Assembly: GCA_964019165.1 (NCBI GenBank)
Contig: OZ025267.1
Span: 1,221,001 to 1,285,000, forward strand
Source of the DNA: Mastigias papua
Taxonomy: Eukaryota; Cnidaria; Scyphozoa; Rhizostomeae; Mastigiidae
Direction: 5' to 3'
Length of the DNA stretch: 64,000 nucleotides
Shown here: piece by piece, positions 57,745-64,000 of the stretch
Position numbering within the stretch: position 1 is the stretch's first letter
Layout: the number at the start of each line of letters is the position of its first letter
Notes under the pieces: model-generated
Seen by the model: the letters and a program-made list of their open reading frames with translations, nothing else
The model's database searches: none
What the model was told of the DNA's origin: nothing
Made by a program: the position numbers and the translations under genes

Positions 57745-60700
57745 CGCTTGAAGAACAACAAGAGAATTTCTGCAAATTACCTTCTGAAGTGGAAAACTTT
57801 GTTGGAAGAGAAAAACCTTTAGAAGAGCTTGTTAAAGCGCTTGAAATTAATAGTGACGATAAGTTTGTTATGATTACCGGAGGACCATGCTTTGGCAAGT
57901 CATCTCTGGCCGTACAAATAGGCTATGAAATGTATGAAAGAGGATACAATTATGTAGCTTGGATAAACATGCGAGATATTACTAGGAATGTCATCAGTCC
58001 AACTCTAGGAGATATAGCAGAGAACATATTGCAGCAGTTCAACATTGACACGAGTGACATGAAGGATGATATAGAAGCATGTCTTACACGTAAACTGAAG
58101 ATGATTTCAGACAATAAGAAGACAGCTTTGCTGATCTTTGACAACGCTGACAATCTGGTTCATCCAGCACAAGATGAATCATGCCAATCAACCGCTTTTG
58201 AAAGACTATGCAAATTGATAAGGGACAGTTCAAAGAATTCAATTCGTGCCATTTTCACTTCACGTGTTTGCAACATCCGTCCGGAAGTGGGGTATCGGCA
58301 AATGAAATTAGAATACCTGTCTGATGCAGATAGCCGGACGTTTTTCAACACAGAGTCCTATAACAAGTCGCTAGCAAACAAAGATGCTCTGATTGAAGAT
58401 CTCGTGGCAGTCTGCCATGGTTTGCCTTATGCTTTACAACTGATTAGCTCAGAAGTAGCTTCAATGGATAGCGAGGAGATGATTGGAGATTATGTCAACG
58501 ATTTAAAGAAGAGCCCAATCGACGAGTTGGACGACAATTCTCGTCTCATGAATTTATTTGATTTGTCATACAACAGATTGAAACAGGACGAACAAGACGC
58601 ATTCACATCATTGGCTGTTTTTCCGAGTGGATTTTCATATTCATACCTCTCAAAATTTGGGAGAAATTTGGACGGTAAACATGTCAAGCCAAAAATATTA
58701 CAGACACTCGAAAGGCACAGTTTGGTAAGCTACTACGATGGCAGATACTTGATTCATCCATTTCTCCGTGATTTTCTGCAGTTCAGGCACTGGGATAGTG
58801 GTTCTCGTGTAAAGTATGAAACAGCTTATTATAAAACGTACATCAAGCAACTGTTTGCATTAGCAAGAGAATCGTTAGAGAAGGACAAATACCGCCAATG
58901 CCTCTCAGAATTCCAACAAGAACAGCAGAACTTTGTTTATGTAATGGCAGCGATTGGGAGAGAATGGGAAAACTGCCCACCTTATCTTAGAACCACCTTG
59001 AAAGATCTTTTGATTCGCCCTACACCAGACTACATCTGCGTTTTACTGTTCTACTGCCATGAGTTATACGTGGTTGATGCCATCGACTTCTTTAAGGGCT
59101 GTGAGACGTTCGTTGAAGGCCAGACAAAGAAAAATATCTGGTGCTGCCGGTGCGAATTTAATTTAGCAATATGTGAGAAGGAAATTGATGACATTTATAA
59201 CGATATAGAGCCAGACGAGTATGGAAAAGCTCTTGTTGAAAAGCGAAAGTGGACTATTCCACAGAATAAAGACGATCTTAGGAAACAATTCAAGACGGTA
59301 ATAGCAAGCCTGGATTCTTACATAATGTGGGCGGAAAACCTAGGAGATAACAAAATGAAAGATTACTTCATGCATAAATTTCGTGAAGTAAAAGTCCGTT
59401 TATCAAAAAGGGTTTATAAATGCAAGGAGCTAAAAATTAACGGTCACAGCCTCATTAGATATTTAGAAGAAGCGCTGGATATATGTGAAAAGTCGTTTGG
59501 ACAGCATGGTCTCACAGTTGACTGTCATACTCAGCTAGCCAAGTTTTATTGGTTTTTAGATGATACAAATAATGCAAAGCTATGGTTTGACACAGCACTT
59601 CAGTTGGCTGAATCTGTGGCTTATACGGGCAGTACAAGATACCTTATTTGCTTACTTGATAAAGGAAGGTTGCTTGTAGAGTCTAAGGACAAAGAATCCA
59701 AAGAGGAAGGGAGAAAACTTCTTGAAGATGGAATTGAACGCTGCAAGGACGTTTTAGGTGAAATACTTAAACTGTTAGGGTTGCAATCTCTTATAACAGT
59801 AGACAGAACCAAAATCGATGTTATTATCAAACATGTTCTTGAAGACACCAGGCTATTGCACCGAACTCTTAATGCAATGCATTCAGCAGTTCTTGTTGCG
59901 ATAGATTACCCCGATGATGATGTCAATGTAGACAATTTTATTGCACATGAGAAATCAACTGTCGAGAAACTTCGACAAGCGATCAATCATGTGGAGAAAA
60001 TTTTCCAGCAAAGCATAGAGGACGAAGGAAATCTATTCAAAGATAGAATAACTAGGATATACGTCTGGAACATGATGCTTACAAGAAAATGCATGCATGT
60101 ATTAACACAGGATGACACAAAGGAATGTGCTAGCAAAGCTTTAACAATGCTGAACACTTGGCCATTTATTGGACAGGAACAGAGAGAGGAGCTATCCTTA
60201 ATATTGAAATCTGATAAATACAAATATGAACTTATGCAGAAAAAGTGCTACTTTGATCAGATGGCTAAGAGAATTCCTTCAATGAAAAATCAACTAGAGG
60301 AAGATTACGCTAATTTATTAAAAAGTTGCGAAAAGTATCAAGACGTGTGGTCATGGGCAGTTAGAGGATTGACCAGAGATGACGAGAGATATTATGAGAA
60401 AGTGACGCCATACCTACTCACTCAATCAAAACCAGATGCTAACCTATTGAAGTTGGTATTGCATAAGTTCTTGTACCAGATGGATGTTTACAAGAGAGAA
60501 TCAAGAAGGGATGTGATTGGCAGGAGAAAGAGAGCTGCTGTCAATGAAATAAAATCTGCCATTAAATATGTAGAGTCCCTGTTGGATAGAAATCATACCA
60601 ATGGAAGTGAAGATAGCTCTCCCTGTTTGGAAGATGCATTGAAAGCGTGGTATACAAATCTGGCTATAAAATCAAACGGTATTTTGCCTGAAGAAGACCG

Positions 60701-60797
60701 TCGAAATTTCGCCAGTCGAGCTCTAGAGATGTCAAAGGACAATGATAACATTGTGACAGATCGCCAAAAGAATATTCTGGAGAGACTTGTTTATTAA
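57745..60797 (+). CDS. NB-ARC/STAND exon of HEPN-NB-ARC gene, copy 2
   Basis: An intact exon from the acceptor TTTTAATTGCAG (ending 57744) to the stop at 60795-60797. Numbered in the joined 1186-residue protein: VGRE 189-192, Walker A GGPCFGKSS 215-223, Walker B LLIFDNADN near 298-306, sensor FTSR 340-343, GLPYAL 395-400, winged helix with FPSGF 463-467, then TPR-like helical repeats to the C-terminus, with no membrane segment. All residues needed for nucleotide binding are present. Together with the HEPN exon this is an NLR-like receptor with a predicted RNase-type effector, probably cytosolic. The open frame extends upstream to 57537 only because a repeat and intron sequence happen to be open; that part includes a hydrophobic stretch (FYFYCILLHVILIA) which should not be taken as a signal peptide. 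Confidence 0.88.
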
Positions 60798-63700
60798 GAG
60801 AACGAGCTACATAGAGCATCTACTAACTGGAAAGTGTATGAAGAACAAAGCAACCGTGAAAATTCATAATTTTATGCTGGAGAGGAATTAGCACCAGGAG
60901 CTATAAGGAGAGAGAGAGTGAGAGAAGGAAGGAGGGGTAATTATTTGTGAGCGAATGACTGATGAATTTGAGGCCGTATGTGCAAGCAGGTAGTGAATCA
61001 TATGACTGATTAAAGAATGTCTTTTTGTAGAGTAGAGTTTAGACTATTGTGCCAATTGCATATCATGAATTCATGATAATTAGTATTAAGTGACATTGCT
61101 AGCCATGCTGTAATATGTCCCTATGGCCAATCGGAGTTGATCAAAACAAAGGGCAGTTGTATCGCTATCTTGGAAATAGCTGCCAGGCCCGTAGACAGTG
61201 CGGAGGAGGCAGGGTGACCACTCCATCTACTTAGCATAGAAATTATGATTGGAGATATTTTATATATACATTTTAAGTTCCTAGCACAATTGGTCGAGCA
61301 AACGTCCCAAATTTCCAGTGCCCCTCTACTATTGAGTAGCCGAAATTACAACCGTATCAATAGATAGCCACTAATACATCCGCTTCTACTGGCTATCATG
61401 CGTTAAACTTTGTATTTTTTCTAAGGACGCAGCTAAAAGTATATTTTCATCTTAAACTGTTTTTCGTTTTTACACAAGTAAAAGGAAAACAAATACTAAA
61501 GCGAAAAGCGAAAAAACAAATACTATACATTTTCTTGTGGACACTCGCAGAGAGGAAATACGTAGATTCACCGAGTCCTCTCTAAAAATGTCACTTACAA
61601 TTTCTTCTTTATTTGCAACAAGGCCCCTATACTGAGGACAATGGCAGTCCCCCCCCCAGACACACAAATGTGTGTTCTAAAATACCAATCATTAATAATC
61701 TCAGAGTTGTAGGAGGGACAGAGGGGTAACATCTCTTAGTTGGAAAAGACAATGCCTCCGAACCCCCATTAGCAGTATCCCAGAAAATACGTTAGGAAGA
61801 AGGACTCATTGAACTAGTCAGCCAACAGATGAGTCAGGATACTGCATCAGAAGACGAGGATGAAGAAACTATTGCTATTGATGTTCACAAATGCTCAATT
61901 TCAAATGCTGAGCCATGACTTCGTTGGACAGATATCCAACTTGGCTTGAAATGAATCAATATACTGGAGAAAATTATCGATCTGTTCATTACATTAATAC
62001 AGAGAGTAGCATTAGGGGCAGATTTAGTAGGGGCTTGGGGGGTGCGAAACCTCCAAATATCCGGCCTTTTGTCGGTAAGTCACACTATGCAAGACTAGAA
62101 GCTCGGAAGACAGGCATTACAAAATGTTTTCTTAACCGCAAAAAACAGAGAATTATCTATATATAAAGGGAGCTACCTAGGACAACAATGGCGTGGTCCT
62201 AAAATGGTCCTTCAAAATCTATCAAACAAATTTTTCTGAATCTGCCCCTGGTGTTGGATTAGATGCAATTTCAATAATTGATTTAATTTTGGTTGGTATC
62301 TTGTAATGCTATCTGTTTGCTTTTGCTGCTGGAAATATAAAGTTAGTTGATTTGATATACCAGCCATTAACCTACAATAAGTAATCCAAGAACATATTGA
62401 CTCGGTATGTCAGAAAACCGGATAGCAGATTTATATGTAATGGTGCTTAAGATACTCAAACTGTAGATGCTACGGCACGAAAAAGCGGCAACACTTTTTA
62501 GACACACAGAAAGCTTGTTCGTCCGACACTCGCCAGAGTATGAAATGTCAGATGACGACCGATAGGTGAACCGACATGCATAGCCTGATGCAGATACACG
62601 TGATATCGTCATAATGCATAATGTATGTATTAAAGCATAAAGTATGCGTTATGTACTCTGTAATATACTATGCATAATGTGTGTGCATTGAAAAGGGAAC
62701 ATAGTGGTTCACCTATAAATTTCAGTTCACCTTTCGGTTGTTATCCGATGTTTCATACTCTGATGAGTGTCGGGGGAAAAGAGCTGTCAATACGTCTAAA
62801 ACCTGCTGCTGCTGCTTTTTCGTGCTGTAGTAAAGTTCTTTAGTACCAAAAGACTATTTACGCTTTACATTAAATCTGTTTTGAAAATTACTGTACTGTC
62901 ATGTTAGAATTATTAAACATTGTTGTATGACCACTAGTAGTTTCTTCTTTCATGTTTTCTTCGGGCAGTAGGTCAATTCTAAATAGACTCAAGCATGCAC
63001 TCGCCCAAATTATCAAACTGCCCGTTAAAACATTATATGCCCTGGACTTAGATTCAGAAATTTGCGCTATCGCCTGACGCTTTATAGTGAACTGTATTTT
63101 GACCTATTGAGTATAACAACTTTTTGAATATGGATATGCATCCTGTCTAGGTAGAAAACGGCAGATAAAATCCTTGAAATGTTTGTGAGAAAATTTAATA
63201 CACCTCTTTGCTACTCTCTCAGGGACGCCGGAGCATATTTTTGAGAGGGGGAGGCTACGGATGAGTTGCAAGTCCGTATGGAAGTATGCAACAATGGGGG
63301 CAGGGGGAGAAACAGTAGGTGGTCAGGAGCGGAGCCCCTGAAAAATTTTGCAATCCACGTCCTACAATTCAATGGGAAACGTCTTGTTTGGCTATAAGCA
63401 TGCATCCTGTCTTAGTAGAAAACGGCAGATGAAATCATTGAATTGTTGGTGAGAAAATTGAATATACCTCTTTGCTACTCTCTAAAGATTGTTGCCCGAT
63501 CAGGTAAAATGATAGACATACGTTTTCAGAGAAATGAGATCCTAATAAGCGCTAGGTGACTAAGAACACAGAACCCGTCCATGACTTTACATGTTTATGA
63601 GACTTTTATACCAGTCTATAACACCACGTTTTGAAAACACTTGGGTTATTTAACTCCAATAGGTCCTGATGACTCCCGCATTGTCACTTTTTATATATAT

Positions 63701-64000
63701 ATATATACCTCAATTAGAAATAGCTACAACTAATAATACTTATATACTGTGCCATTCCTGGCGTAGGAAGACACAAGGTCATCTGGCCTCCACCAAGAAC
63801 GACACTTGCAATTTTCAGAAATCTATTATTCATGTGAAAAAAAGTTAAAGAAAAGAAATATACACAACAGATAACACAACACAGTGAAAAGAAGAGGGAT
63901 TGGCAGCTCCACACGTATCCTTGCAAAGGGTATAACCCTTCCATTTTAATCAGTTATGCACTATCAAATCGAAATTTGAGAGTACAATGATGAAGATTGT
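60798..64000 (+). other. 3' flank of copy-2 gene
   Basis: No further gene supported. Holds the copy-2 versions of the MITE (62010-62250), the long inverted repeat (62463-62835) and the dispersed repeat (63484-63690). Confidence 0.6.
63220..63485. mobile_element. 265-bp extra piece in copy 2
   Basis: After GCTACTCTCT, copy 2 has CAGGGACGCCGGAGCATATT and about 180 bp more, then a second, diverged copy of the preceding 85 bp (ATGCATCCTGTCT to GCTACTCTCT), after which homology with copy 1 resumes. The CAGGG(G/A)CG(G/C)CGGAGCA start matches the repeat at 3987, so it is probably an hAT-type MITE remnant combined with a local duplication. Confidence 0.6.

Larger units (their letters stand above)
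57055..64000 (+). repeat. Segmental duplication, copy 2, third block
   Basis: Aligns with 17471-24430. From 58256 to about 62660 it is nearly identical to 18943-23350 (I see one clear difference, near 61255); before and after that the two copies differ by a few percent. It contains a 265-bp extra piece at about 63220-63485. Homology still holds at the end of the window. Confidence 0.95.

Overview
The window is animal nuclear DNA, most likely from a marine invertebrate. The evidence is a spliced gene with GT–AG introns, a metazoan histamine N-methyltransferase-like gene, HEPN–NB-ARC (STAND/NLR-like) genes with a DZIP3-type HEPN domain, and a mixed load of Gypsy, Copia, LINE, Penelope, PIF/Harbinger, hAT and mariner-like elements with long (TA)n tracts. 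An echinoderm, cnidarian or hemichordate would all fit; the sequence alone does not decide.

Layout. 1-8834: intergenic, with a (TA)n tract, small inverted-repeat elements, a LINE RT scrap and a Gypsy integrase scrap. 8835-9737 (-): an intact intron-less HNMT-like methyltransferase. 10190-11665 (-): a broken LINE reverse transcriptase. 11937-24430: copy 1 of a long direct duplication. It carries a two-exon gene: a HEPN exon (15635-16142) joined by phase-compatible splice sites to a large NB-ARC/TPR-like exon (18168-21484, broken by a 200-N gap). 24440-28826: spacer between the copies, with a 2.7-kb inverted-repeat element carrying a SAM-domain reading frame and sitting in a LINE tail, then a Copia integrase scrap. 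28826-64000: copy 2 of the same duplication, beginning with the same 1 kb and ending in the second HEPN-NB-ARC gene (48025-48532 joined to 57745-60797).

Copy 2 is split by two large insertions that can be delimited by comparison with copy 1. The first, 29874-45219 (15.3 kb), is a nest: a Penelope-like element remnant with a GIY-YIG endonuclease ORF, inverted termini, (TA)n tracts and several hammerhead-ribozyme motifs; an hAT MITE; and a complete 6.4-kb PIF/Harbinger element whose transposase gene is itself split in frame by a 2.8-kb hAT element with a perfect 8-bp target duplication. The second, 49995-57054 (7.06 kb), is a minus-strand Gypsy element with 173-bp LTRs and a GGTAG target duplication, holding pieces of two further Gypsy elements; it lies in the intron of the second HEPN-NB-ARC gene.

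Most interesting points: (i) a tandem pair of HEPN-NB-ARC genes whose HEPN and nucleotide-binding parts differ mainly by amino-acid-changing substitutions; (ii) a 4.4-kb stretch nearly identical between the copies, bounded by an assembly gap on one side and the loop of a long inverted repeat on the other, suggesting gene conversion or a chimeric assembly; (iii) a cluster of hammerhead ribozymes, one with a well-formed core and stem I; (iv) the three-level nest in 29874-45219. All calls come from reading the sequence; no database search or folding program was run.
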